64,000 nucleotides of DNA, taken from the NCBI GenBank assembly GCA_019925105.1, contig JAHGAU010000017.1, positions 682,001-746,000 of the forward strand. The letters run 5' to 3'. A program made the position numbers and the translations under genes. This document shows, one piece after another, positions 55,149 to 63,848 of the stretch. Position 1 is the stretch's first letter, and every line of letters begins with the position of its first letter. Origin of the DNA: Niebla homalea (Eukaryota; Ascomycota; Lecanoromycetes; Lecanorales; Ramalinaceae). Under the pieces are notes generated by a model that was not told the origin of the DNA, did no database searches, and saw nothing but the letters and a program-made list of their open reading frames with translations.

Positions 55149-56543
55149 CTATGTGAAGGTGATCTTCTGCTTGGTGAGATCGCGGAACATCTCGTCAAGA
55201 GCTTCTCTTTTTCTCTTGCGTTCGTTGTCCTCTGTATCAACGAAACCCTCGGCTTCTTCACGGTCCAAGTCTCTATCAAGCTTTGTTCTTGGTTTCCAGG
55301 TCCTGATGAAGCCATCCGAGTGGGCAGAATACATTTCCAGGTCATGAGCCTTCCATGCGATTGAAGTGACTCTGGTCTTGACATTCCTCGACCCAGAACC
55401 ACCATTAGCTTGAGCAATATTTGCTCCAGGGACGCGAAGCCGCTTCAGAAGGGAGCCTTCGAGGAGGTCAAACATGAGGATCTCCTTCTCATTTGGATAG
55501 ACCATGACTGTCTCTCTGGGATTACCAATGGTAGATGGGATGGTCAGGGGCAAAAGACTTGATAGGATTGTATTCTTGATGATAGGACCAAAGTGCGAAA
55601 GAGTGTTTGCTCCAGAACTGACATCCCACACCCTGACTCGTTCGTCGTGACCTGCCGTGATAATAAACCTACCATCATCCCGCCAAATGACACCGTTACA
55701 AGCCCCTATGTGAGCTTTTCCTCTACCTCTAGGCATCGCGTTCGTGCCAAATCCATCGTCTCCGCCAACGCCAAGAGAATCCTCAAGGTCAAGCAAGCCA
55801 AGGCTACCAGCACTCCGGCGGATGTCCCATATCCTCGCAGTGCCGTCAATGCCACCGCTTGCTAAGATGTGCTCGTCCTTTGGGCTCCAAGCCACTGAAA
55901 GAACAGCGTCCTGATGCCCTGCCAGCGAATGCGCGGATGCCCCTGACCGAAGGTCGACAAGTCTCACGGCGGGATGCTGTGTCGCACAAGCGACTAGCAG
56001 ATGATCTGCAACATTCGACACGTCATGGCTGTATATGACCGATCCCAGGTCAAAGAAAGCGGAAATCGACAGTGTCTCGGTAGCATAAACCCCCAGCTTG
56101 TGATCGTACGAGCTGGCCAGGAAAGCCAATGAGTCGAACGGATAGAATGACAAATGCGTGATGCCGAAATTATGGCTGGATGACGAACGTGGTGACTTGG
56201 CCAGCGCCTTGTTAGTGTAGCGATTCGTCGTATTTGCGGCCCCTTCAAGGTCCCATAGGATGATCGAAGAATCCGCCCCTCCACTGAGCATGTACCGCCC
56301 TTCAAAGCGGTCAATCGTCAAACAATTCACCCCAGCTCTGTGTGCCCATGGGCCACGTTCTCGCTCGCTATTTGCTACTTGCTCCGCACAGCTACCGCGA
56401 TCAGCAGGCAGGGAACCGTTGCTTCCATCATGCTTCACGTCCGGTGCTGCCTGGAATGAGTCGAGAAACCTCGCAGTCTCAGCTTGTTGAAAAGCGAAAG
56501 GACCGATTGCTCCAATAGCCCGAGAGAAGAGATTTTGAGGCAT
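55149..56543 (-). CDS. RAD28: WD40 protein, CSA/Rad28 (ERCC8) type
   Basis: Seven-blade beta-propeller subunit, the DCAF of a Cul4-DDB1 ligase in transcription-coupled repair. 464 residues, single exon, from ATG 56543. The N-terminus MPQNLFSRAIGAIGPFAFQQAETARFL is the conserved CSA entry (short helix that meets DDB1). Repeats: AHRAGVNCLTIDRFEGRYMLSGGADSSIILWDLE (about 68-101), GITHLSFYPFDSLAFLASSYDHKLGVYAT, LLVACATQHPAVRLVDLRSGASAHSLAGHQDAVLSVAWSPKDEHILASGGIDGTARIWDIR (about 182-242), GACNGVIWRDDGRFIITAGHDERVRVWDVSSG (about 280-311), then weaker repeats and ...YSAHSDGFIRTWKPR. A basic tail (ERKRKREALDEMF) follows. The WDxR motifs used for DDB1 contact are visible (WDIR). Paralogues exist among WD40 proteins, but the N-terminus supports CSA. 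Confidence 0.87.
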   Translation of the reverse strand: MPQNLFSRAIGAIGPFAFQQAETARFLDSFQAAPDVKHDGSNGSLPADRGSCAEQVANSERERGPWAHRAGVNCLTIDRFEGRYMLSGGADSSIILWDLEGAANTTNRYTNKALAKSPRSSSSHNFGITHLSFYPFDSLAFLASSYDHKLGVYATETLSISAFFDLGSVIYSHDVSNVADHLLVACATQHPAVRLVDLRSGASAHSLAGHQDAVLSVAWSPKDEHILASGGIDGTARIWDIRRSAGSLGLLDLEDSLGVGGDDGFGTNAMPRGRGKAHIGACNGVIWRDDGRFIITAGHDERVRVWDVSSGANTLSHFGPIIKNTILSSLLPLTIPSTIGNPRETVMVYPNEKEILMFDLLEGSLLKRLRVPGANIAQANGGSGSRNVKTRVTSIAWKAHDLEMYSAHSDGFIRTWKPRTKLDRDLDREEAEGFVDTEDNERKRKREALDEMFRDLTKQKITFT

Positions 56544-56737
56544 GCATCAAGTCAAAGGTGATTGACTCATCAACAGTATCAAAAGATTGGTTAGGACATC
56601 GAGCATCAAAAATTGCAAGTTGCTAGCGGGGTATTTCCGCATTAGGACGCATACATGCATACATGCTTTGGCTGCTTGCGTCTTTGAATAAATCACATTT
56701 TCCAATTTTCGGCAATGGGATGCCGCTTTGCCAGAAA
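56544..56737. promoter_or_regulatory. Compact bidirectional promoter
   Basis: 194 bp between the CSA start (56543) and the presumed start of the next gene (56738). An ATG at 56663 is in frame with the latter and would shorten it to about 120 bp. Confidence 0.4.
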
Positions 56738-57498
56738 ATGGGCAGTAAGGTCCAATCATCTGCGACATCGTCCCGCAGTCGCTCGCGAAGACGCCAGGTG
56801 TCATCAGCAAATAGGAAGCAGTTCCGGCTCACTACTGTGTATGATGCCGTAGCAGGTAACATCTCCTCCTCATTCTATGACCGTACTTCTCAGACATTTC
56901 TCTGATGAAATTTCTTGACTATCTAGGACGAGTCTCTTCTCAGGGCTTTATTCCGTCGCGACCTTGGATTGCGTCCACTCGCGATACAGCTTCCTCATCG
57001 AATAGACCAATTCCACCGGACGAAGCGCTGTTCCGCTCTCGTGGGGCACCAAACCGGTACGAGGAGAATGACATATATTGGGCGGACCGTCACAGGGCCC
57101 CCGATCAGGCACTACCAGAATCTGATCTACTCAAGGCTTTACACACATATGCATCAGATTTCTACGAGAAGACTACTGGCGTTCAAGCGGGTAGCAGCTA
57201 TGAAAGCATGGATGGGAGCGCCTTGATTGCACTGGGCATACTCTTGGAAGAAATGTGCAGGGAGAAGTTGGGAGATACTGGAGACCTGGCTTTTGCCGAG
57301 GGAGAAGAAGTTGACGATGCAAGCGGGAGAAGGGTGACAGCTACTTCGGATGAGAACGAAGTCGAAGCCCCAAGCTTTGAACTGGCAGAACGTTTGGATC
57401 TGGAAAACGAAAGCCATGAACAGGGCGAGAATGCTGAAAACTCACAAAGGCGGAAGAGAAGAAGGTTGCGGCACAATCCTCGCAAGCTACGGTTCTGA
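56738..57498 (+). CDS. Unrecognised nuclear-looking protein, two exons
   Basis: Exon 1 is 56738-56855 and exon 2 is 56927-57498. A 71-nt intron (GTAACA to ATCTAG) joins TVYDAVAG to RVSSQGFIPSRPW; 229 residues. Reading the second frame alone from its first ATG (56905) would put intron sequence at the N-terminus, so I favour the spliced form. The start MGSKVQSSATSSRSRSRRRQ is basic; an upstream in-frame ATG at 56663 would add 25 residues. The middle has an acidic-aromatic block, PNRYEENDIYWADRHRAPDQALPESDLLKALHTYASDFYEKTTG (about 80-125), and a helix ALIALGILLEEMCREKLG. The C-terminus is RRKRRRLRHNPRKLRF, a strong nuclear or nucleolar signal. I do not recognise the family with certainty. The pattern suggests a small chromatin or Pol I-associated factor (guess only). 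Confidence 0.62.
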
Positions 57499-57542
57499 TG
57501 GAACGCATTGTATACTTGATTAGTGCGCTCTCATTATACGAG

Positions 57543-58541
57543 CTAGTAAGTTCTCATCAGCAAGTTCACTGCGGAAACTGCCTTTGCCAGCCCTCGGGTC
57601 GCCTTCGTTGGGCCAGCCTTTCCACTACTTCGGCCACCACTCAGCTTCTTGTTCGAACATACGGCGACAGCGTTACTCGCAGAAGTGACATTAGCTGAGG
57701 AATCCCGAGATCTTCCTCTTCTGGGCTCATCATGGTCTTCATCTCCTGGTCGATGCCCAGCTGCATCATCCAAGCTTAGCCAGGCAAAATCATGTTCCTC
57801 ATTGATGATGCCATTCTTCTGCTGGTCTGGATTACGCCTTAGCTTGCGATGTACAGCATCGTCAACCTCTTCAGAGGTAACATCGTCGTTCCACGGTAAA
57901 GCCGCACGACGGTCTTGCTGATTCCCAGGTACGGCAAGGTCAATGGTGTTTCTGGCATCTGGTCGGTCCTCTGTTGTGCTCAGCACAACGGACTCTCCGT
58001 CTTCGGTCCATTGCTCTGGCTTGTCCACCCTGATAGCATTCCCATATCCATCAACCACCAGCGTGTTGCAAGTGGGGCAATTCTGGTAGCCCACACTGAA
58101 TTTGCTAAACCAGTGATGAGCGCAGTAGTGTCCTATCAGGCATCCACATGGGAGCATCACGCTGGTCTCTGGTCCGCGAATGCACCATTGGGGATAATAG
58201 TGCTGCTCACAAAGGCAGCATATTTGTGATGTGTTGGGTGGAGGATGCGTGAATGGTAGCCTCATGCAAAATTTAAAAGTGTTGAGCTCTATCTCCAGGT
58301 CTGTCGCCTGGAATTCGGTGGATTTCTGCTTTTGAGGTACTTGACATGTCTTTGAGGACGACGTTCTTGAAGGTGGAGTGGAAGAATCCACTGGACTCCC
58401 TTTCGCCTCATTATGCGACGTCTTGAAGTCGTCTCGATGATCTGGCTCCTCTTCTACCGTCAGCCAGTACATTCCGTTGGGTGCTACCATCTGCCTGCAT
58501 GGATGGTTGGTGGGTGGATCCGGGAGCGAGGTGCCCGGCAT
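57543..58541 (-). CDS. RING-like zinc-binding protein
   Basis: 332 residues from ATG 58541; the same frame is open to 58616 only with a TTG. The N-terminal 100 residues are polar, with SSTPPSRTSSSKT low complexity. A Cys/His cluster lies at about 130-180: CCLCEQHYYPQWCI, then MLPCGCLIGHYCAHHWF, then CPTCN. The spacing CxxC ... CxC ... H/C ... CxxC fits a RING-H2 or RING-like fold, so it may be a ubiquitin ligase (family inference; no partner known). The rest is disordered, with Asp/Glu/Arg-rich segments and a basic C-terminus containing AGPTKATRGLAKAV. It is the last ordinary-looking gene before the tandem family. The N-terminus could be longer if a small upstream exon exists, but I found none. 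Confidence 0.62.
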   Translation of the reverse strand: MPGTSLPDPPTNHPCRQMVAPNGMYWLTVEEEPDHRDDFKTSHNEAKGSPVDSSTPPSRTSSSKTCQVPQKQKSTEFQATDLEIELNTFKFCMRLPFTHPPPNTSQICCLCEQHYYPQWCIRGPETSVMLPCGCLIGHYCAHHWFSKFSVGYQNCPTCNTLVVDGYGNAIRVDKPEQWTEDGESVVLSTTEDRPDARNTIDLAVPGNQQDRRAALPWNDDVTSEEVDDAVHRKLRRNPDQQKNGIINEEHDFAWLSLDDAAGHRPGDEDHDEPRRGRSRDSSANVTSASNAVAVCSNKKLSGGRSSGKAGPTKATRGLAKAVSAVNLLMRTY

Positions 58542-58966
58542 TGCGTGAAAGACCTCGAAATGGTAAGTTTCCAGCGTTGATCTCCTGAATGCGTTCAAGA
58601 CGCGGCCTCGGAGCAAAAGAATTTGAATATAAATGTAGGTCCTTCAATGCTATGAAGTTTGCTGTTTTGAGCTGAGAAGAAGCGGTCTCTTCGAAGAAAT
58701 ATACCAGATGACGAACCTTGAGCTTTGGAGCCAGATGAAGCATCCTAAGTCTGGCAAAGGCACAATGCCCATTGTTTTGGTTTTGACACCTCTTCCAAAC
58801 GAGACGCGAAGGCTTCTTTGTTGCCTCCTTGGTATTGTATGAATTCGACACAACGGCTTTGTTGAGCATCTTGATATAAGTCTTCTCTACATTCCGGAAG
58901 ACTTTTCCATCAGCCCACATCATCAAAACTCGAATACCCAACATTTTCCACGCCCAACTTAACACA
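58542..58966. promoter_or_regulatory. 5' flank of tandem-family copy 1
   Basis: 425 bp upstream of copy 1. A block near 58811-58870 (CTTCTTTGTTGCCTCCTTGG type, then ...TTGAGCAT) recurs about 175-200 bp before copies 2 and 3, so the promoter was duplicated with the genes. A minus-strand frame across it has no independent support. Confidence 0.45.
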
Positions 58967-59454
58967 ATGACTTCCTTCGAGCAACAGCAGCAGGTGTGTC
59001 TAGCAGCGGCAGTAGCTGATCTTGCGAATATCGGAATCACGTTTCCTGAAGTCGTCCCCGAATTCGTCCTTGACTGTGGCAGCGATGACTGCCAACATTG
59101 TACGAAAACACGCGGAACCAAACCCAAAAACCCCACCGCACCAGAAACAGAAGCACAAGACCAAGAAAAGCCAGCTCCAAAAGCAACGACAATTCGTGCG
59201 TTGATCGAAGACGACGAGGCGCCGATATTTGTCGCTACTCGGAATATCGAGAAGAGCCTGAAAGAGTCCTGCAAGAACGACGGCAATAAGGAGCTAGCTA
59301 GCATAAACAAGTTCTATGGGCTGCTGCCGACAAAGAGGAGCCACGTCTACTCAGCAGCATTGACAAGCATTGTGGCTTCAACAAGGAGGAGGACTACGAA
59401 ATGGTTGATATTAATGAGGCTCAAATCGGCCTCGCGGAGATTGATGAAGCTTGA
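58967..59454 (+). pseudogene. Tandem CGSxxCxxC family, copy 1 (frameshifted)
   Basis: Starts MTSFEQQQQVCLAAAVADL, then NIGITFPEVV, then DCGSDDCQHC, the family pattern (about residues 9-45). A Lys/Glu/Pro-rich middle follows. Aligned to copy 2, the reading frame is collinear until about 59318, where one base is missing (GGG-CT here against TGG-AGT in copy 2). The original frame resumes after it with AADKEEPRLLSSIDKHCGF, then EEDYEMVDINEAQIGLAE, and a TGA at 59452-59454, which matches the end of copy 2. As it stands, translation runs instead into an unrelated basic tail ending at 59458. The missing base is probably a real deletion, since the neighbouring genes are all intact; an assembly error is possible. 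Function of the family is unknown. Confidence 0.72.
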
Positions 59455-59467
59455 GTGAAGAAGTTGT

Positions 59468-59543
59468 GTAAGGGAAAGGACAAAGCCGTCCTCATTGACA
59501 TTCGAGTAAGGGAAAGGACAAAGCCGTCCTCATTGACATTCGA
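59468..59543 (+). repeat. Perfect 38-bp tandem duplication 3' of copy 1
   Basis: Units 59468-59505 and 59506-59543 are identical. Each contains a small hairpin (AGGAC, six-base loop, GTCCT). A diverged single version of the unit sits right after copy 2 (about 60402-60445). The identity implies a very recent duplication. Confidence 0.9.
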
Positions 59544-59891
59544 GTGCTAATGAAAAGTATAGATCTTTTGAGGCGTACGCCAACATCTAATCTCTACCTT
59601 TCTCTCTATCTGCCCATTGACAGATTTTTCTTTGATAATTGCGAAGTTCCTTCTACGATTCCAATGTCGCCTTTTGTGAAAGAGAGTTTGTGGACTTCTT
59701 TGTTGCCTCTTCGTCATTGTTACGGTCTCGATATAATGATTGTTCAACATATTGATACTTATAGCCTCCCACATCTTGTTAGCTGGAAACCATATCGCTC
59801 ACTGTCTACATACCTTTCAAATCCCTTTAGGACCTTCAGACCTTTTGACGCTTTCGACATCTCAAACTCATCCTTTATACTGGTATAAATC

Positions 59892-60395
59892 ATGAGCTCT
59901 TCGGGAAACGCACAAGGGGTGTGTCTCGCGGCTGCTGCGGCCGATCTTAGGGAGCGGGGAATCACCTTTCCTGGAGCCGCCTTGGACTGTGGGAGCGAAG
60001 AATGCTCTCCCTGTACTCGGAGACGGACAACCAATAACACGATCTCCGCAGACACTGAAATTGAAGCGCAGAAGCAGGAGAGACTCAGCCAGGTCATCGA
60101 GGAATTTTCGGAAAACCTTGAAGCAAACATTAATCCCCCACTAGGTGGCGAAGGAGACGAAAGCTCAGGGATGATTGCGGATCGTGTTGTTGAGAACGGT
60201 CTCGAAGAACTCTATGAGGATGCTAGCGCGAAGGAGCTGGCAGACATCGACGATATTATGTGGAGTGCTGCGGATAGGGAGCAGCCACAATTACTGAGTG
60301 ATATTGACGCTGGGTGCGGTTTTGCAGAGGAAGACTCCGAGATGGTTGATGTAAGTGAGGCACAAATCGGTCTCGCTGAGATTGACAACGCCTAA
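59892..60395 (+). CDS. Tandem CGSxxCxxC family, copy 2 (intact)
   Basis: 167 residues from ATG 59892, one exon, the only unbroken member. The N-terminal module is GVCLAAAAADLRERGITFPG, then LDCGSEECSPCTRRR (about 9-47). Four cysteines (C10, C33, C38, C41) could bind a metal or form disulfides. The middle and C-terminal parts are very acidic (about 60-165), with ELADIDDIMWSAAD, LLSDIDAGCGFAEED and the final EMVDVSEAQIGLAEID, conserved in copy 1 and partly in copy 3. No signal peptide, membrane helix or known domain. Predicted charge is strongly negative. Flanks on both sides are shared with the other copies. Similar N-terminal modules may exist in other fungi, but I do not recognise the family. 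The antisense frame is also open across this region in all three copies, but the conserved ATG, stop and both termini favour this strand. Confidence 0.7.
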   Translation: MSSSGNAQGVCLAAAAADLRERGITFPGAALDCGSEECSPCTRRRTTNNTISADTEIEAQKQERLSQVIEEFSENLEANINPPLGGEGDESSGMIADRVVENGLEELYEDASAKELADIDDIMWSAADREQPQLLSDIDAGCGFAEEDSEMVDVSEAQIGLAEIDNA

Positions 60396-61175
60396 GTACA
60401 ACGTTGTCAAAGGGAAAGAGCAAAGCCATTCTCATCGAAATTTATCACGATTCATATATGAGCCTAAAACAGCGTTCACGATTGGCAATAAGAAAGTATA
60501 GATCTTACGGCATACACCCATTCTGATATTCATCCTTGCCACTATCTGCGCCTTGGGCAATACCCCGGCTATTTTTATGAAGTTCTAAGTACAAACGCCT
60601 GCGTTCTCAGAGTGAAGAAGTGCCCGAGTTGTGTCCACTACATAGTCCACCTTGCTAGATGCAGGTATATGGACGGGTCTCCTTACTTACCGGATACCTA
60701 GACTGACCTCGAAGCCTGCTGCGCTTACCACCCTCGAAACATGTTGCATTCAATTTAGAGTCTTACGACAAGCCAAAGGCCTCAAGCCGGCTCCACCACT
60801 CCCTCGCAAACAACGATTTCGAAACCCTACCTTTGAGATTATACTACCTTGCAAGTTCCCCGCAATCCAGGTGAAAGCGCAGGATCTGGCGACGGAGATC
60901 CTACCTGCTCGAAAGGAGGGTAAGCTCGAGCTGGCGTGCAAGTTCTGCATAGGTCTGAAAGGGAGTCGTTGTCACCTTCTGCGAAAGAGAACCTGCAGAC
61001 CCCTTCGTGGCCTCTTTGCCATTGTTTAGGTCTCAACACAATGGTTTTGATCAGCATCTCGAAATGGAGAGAGTTGTAGCGGTCTGCTCCGTATATCTGC
61101 TACACAAGTTTTCTCCATCATAATCTCATCATCGGAACTTGGTTACGTCACACCAATCCCACAACAATCAACCAA
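60396..61175. promoter_or_regulatory. 5' flank of copy 3, with duplicated promoter block
   Basis: 780 bp between copies 2 and 3. It begins with the shared 3' flank of copy 2. A block at about 60991-61060 (CCTTCGTGGCCTCTTTGCCATTG) repeats that upstream of copies 1 and 2. A 125-codon + frame at 60652-61029 has no family support. Confidence 0.42.
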
Positions 61176-61695
61176 ATGGCTCGTCTGGGAGCCAACAAGA
61201 GGTATGTCTTGCAGCAGCTGTCGCCGATCTTTCGAAGCTGGGAGTGATCTTCCCTGGATTCGTTCCTGATTGTGGGAGTGACGAGTGCCCCAGTTGCCGT
61301 ACAGTCCGTGATGAGGATAATACGATCGATACACAAGACGAGGGGGCTGAAGCCCAAAAACAAGATAAATTGGCCCGCTCTATAGAGGAGTTCGAGGAAC
61401 CTGAAGCGAAGACGACTCCTGCCATGGTGGGGGGAAGCGGCGAACTGCTGTCGGCTAATTCTACAAACTAAAGCGCAAGGCTGATAGCCATCTGGGTTGC
61501 AGAGAAACCTGTCGAGAAATTTGTCGATGAAGAAGGACCAGACAGCTGAATAGTACAGACGAAATCTTGTCGGCTGCTGCTCCAAGGGACGAGCCACACT
61601 TGCTCAGGGGCAGTGACGAGCGGTGCGGCTTCGAGGAAGATTACGAGATGATTAACGTTAAGGAACCATACATTGGACTAGGAGAATACACTTGA
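61176..61695 (+). pseudogene. Tandem CGSxxCxxC family, copy 3 (disrupted)
   Basis: Homology runs from the start codon to the terminal TGA (61693-61695), but the frame is broken. After ATG 61176 one base is missing relative to copy 2, so the family frame (SQQEVCLAAAVADLSKLGV, FPGFVPDCGSDECPSC) has no start codon of its own. It is open from about 61139 only without an ATG. A TAA near 61470 interrupts after GGSGELLSANSTN. VAEKPVEKFVDEE (about 61493-61530) matches the middle of copy 2. One more shift near 61543-61550 then leads to EILSAAAPRDEPHLL, RCGFEEDYEMINVKEPYIGLGEYT, the family C-terminus. So three lesions are visible. The N-terminal module is better preserved than the rest. Confidence 0.7.
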
Positions 61696-62591
61696 AAATT
61701 CAGGGTCACGGGAGCTATCTGAAGTTTGGCGTCGTGGACATTACTCAATCGCCACTGAGACTTCCCCAATATTCCCCGCCTCACTGCTCAATGTCTTTAA
61801 AGATGCGGGATCTCCTCTCCTGAGCACCTCAGCAAGCGGACGAGGCAGACATGGCTATGCTCATTCGGCGACTGGAGATATTGCTTCAGAACATTCAATT
61901 TCCCCATGAAGCCGCAAGAAGGGCATTTGTCCTGACACTTCTCAACAGACTGGTTCGATGCGCAGATCCGCCTCTCTCCTTGGCTAATGTATCCAACCGT
62001 GCAGCGTAATCGGTCGCTTGAATCATACACATGCAATAAAACATGCTTCATGGAAGATCATGCCATCCATCTGTCATTCCTCAAATGCCTTTCTGCCCCT
62101 CTGCAGCAGGCTCACACAGGCTGGGGACCTAACACCGCGGCATTGCGCATGGGAAAGCTCCAAGGCCGCCATCACTCAAAGCAAAGCCTGCAAAGCCTCC
62201 GAGCGCCGGATGTCCGTTGACCGACTTCAAGCTCGGACAGTACTCATTGTAGCCAAATATACCGCCACGGGACTTGCATCCAACCGTCCTGCAGGTTGTC
62301 ACCAAAAGTGTCCGTCATCCAAAGCCTGCAAGCGGACCCGTTCCTGGGGAACTATCTATTCCGATTAAAAGGCTGCCCTGAAGCTCTCATCTGGTGCTTA
62401 TATTGCTGTCTGTCCTTGCCCACCTCTTGGGTCCTTCCGGCAGACATCACGCCTTTCCCTGAGACCGAAGGACCCCCTTCCAAAGTCATTCGCTTTTGCA
62501 AAGATTTGGTAGCATTGACTCTCTGCCAAGCCAGAAGAGATAGCCAAAGCTATCATCTCTACCCAATTACATTTACCTCTACTTTTGCATC
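61696..62591. other. Intergenic region
   Basis: About 900 bp after the tandem family. Several + and - frames of 70-160 codons, none with recognisable features. Confidence 0.45.
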
Positions 62592-63484
62592 ATGTTTACT
62601 TACCAGAACTTTGACCCAGATCCGTTCAGGAAAGCCAACATGGCTGAGGATTTTTTTGGAATCGACTTTGGTTCGGGTCCCATGGACAATGGTCCATTTT
62701 ACAATATCATCTGGCCCCAACCTCTTGGTAACGCCCTTGAAATACCGAATAAAGGCTGAATGGAGCAGCAACTCCCTTTAAATAGTATACCGGGGACCGG
62801 CATTGGCTCAGGCGCTTTCGACAATTATCTATTCAACGAGAGCTTAAACTCGGGCTTTAACTTTCCTCAATTTCCTGTCGATAATGCTTTCGGCTTCCCT
62901 CAACTTCCTATCGGTAATGCTCCCCCCTTCCCAACGAGGGCTTATAAGGTTTCATTCCTAATATGATTCCTCCCTCTGTTGAAGCCAACCTCGGGCTGCG
63001 GAGTCAATCTCCGGCAAACCTTGGGCCAAAAAGCGTTGAACAAATACACCTTCCTTGTATAAACCCAATGAAACGCCGACGTGAGCATTCAGACGAAGAA
63101 GCTGATACACGCGTTACAATCGCTCCCGCTCCGGCTTTGATGATACAGGACTCCGATCCCATCAGTGCTTCCTTCCTCGAGCTCTTCTACATCCTATCCG
63201 CCGAGGCCTTACCCGTCTTCCAGCAGGCGTCCAGGCTCGCCCAAGCGCAGGAGTTGACCCTGCCCACAGCCCGCTTCCTGAGCAGCTTTATCTTCAAACA
63301 CGAAATCACCGGCCGCGAATTCCCTGGCCGCGACCTTCCAGACCCATTTCCTCGGCCCGGGCTCCGCCTTGGACGTCCATCCCGGTTCCCGGTGCTTTCC
63401 TCCGACTTTCACCCTTCACGCCCCAATCCAGGCGAATCTTCCATTGGTCTGGGCGGATTGCGAGATCACCGAGGAGGGCGATAG
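62592..63484 (+). other. Fragments of an unassembled gene, Phe/Asn/Pro-rich
   Basis: Three adjoining open stretches. 62592-62759: MFTYQNFDPDPFRKANMAED, then DFGSGPMDNGPFYNIIWPQP, with a stop. 62760-62966: MEQQLPLNSIPGTG, then FNFPQFPVDNAFGFPQLPIG, a short imperfect repeat. 62963-63484: MIPPSVEANLGLRS with a basic KRRRE cluster and a helical SASFLELFYILSAEALPVFQQA stretch. Start and stop codons of neighbours overlap or abut (TGAATGG at 62757-62763; the second ATGA near 62963). They may be one gene broken by frameshifts or hidden introns, or three unrelated frames. The composition of the first two is alike. No domain recognised. Left unassembled. Confidence 0.3.
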
Positions 63485-63746
63485 CGAGAGAAATATTGTA
63501 CAACGGCCAACGAGAGCCGCCCGTTGTCTTGGCATCAACAGTGTTTCGCGATATGTTCGCCAGCTCCCGATTTTTGTAGTCTCCACAGCCACGCATGTCT
63601 TCGGGAGTCCTGATCTCTAAATGGGAGATACTCATGCGATTTCTTTCGCATCGTGAGGAATCTCCTTTGATGCAATAGGAGGAATGCTGACCCACTTTCG
63701 AATGACAGCTGAAAAGAAACTTGCATCCAGAGTTCCGCTTCCAGGT

Positions 63747-63848
63747 ATGGCTGACAACAACAACAAGAATAGCTGGCCCGCGGGCGTCGACCCATTTCAC
63801 AATGTCGACAACTGGACGCCTGAACTGTTGAACCTCATCAACATATAG
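63747..63848 (+). other. Short frame, possible small gene or first exon
   Basis: 33 codons: MADNNNKNSWPAGVDPFHNV, then DNWTPELLNLINI and a stop. The clean start and hydrophilic composition are coding-like and resemble the Asn/Pro-rich fragments just upstream. It could be a first exon whose continuation lies past the window edge. Low support. Confidence 0.22.

Noticed and set aside
58411..59310. 299-codon minus-strand frame across the 5' part of copy 1
   Set aside because: It spans the RING gene start and copy 1, lacks an independent domain, and the conserved ATG, stop and termini of the family lie on the plus strand. Kept only as an open question in the findings.
60652..61029. 125-codon plus-strand frame between copies 2 and 3
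   Set aside because: It covers the duplicated 5' flank, shows no family motif, and is not conserved in the matching flanks of the other copies.
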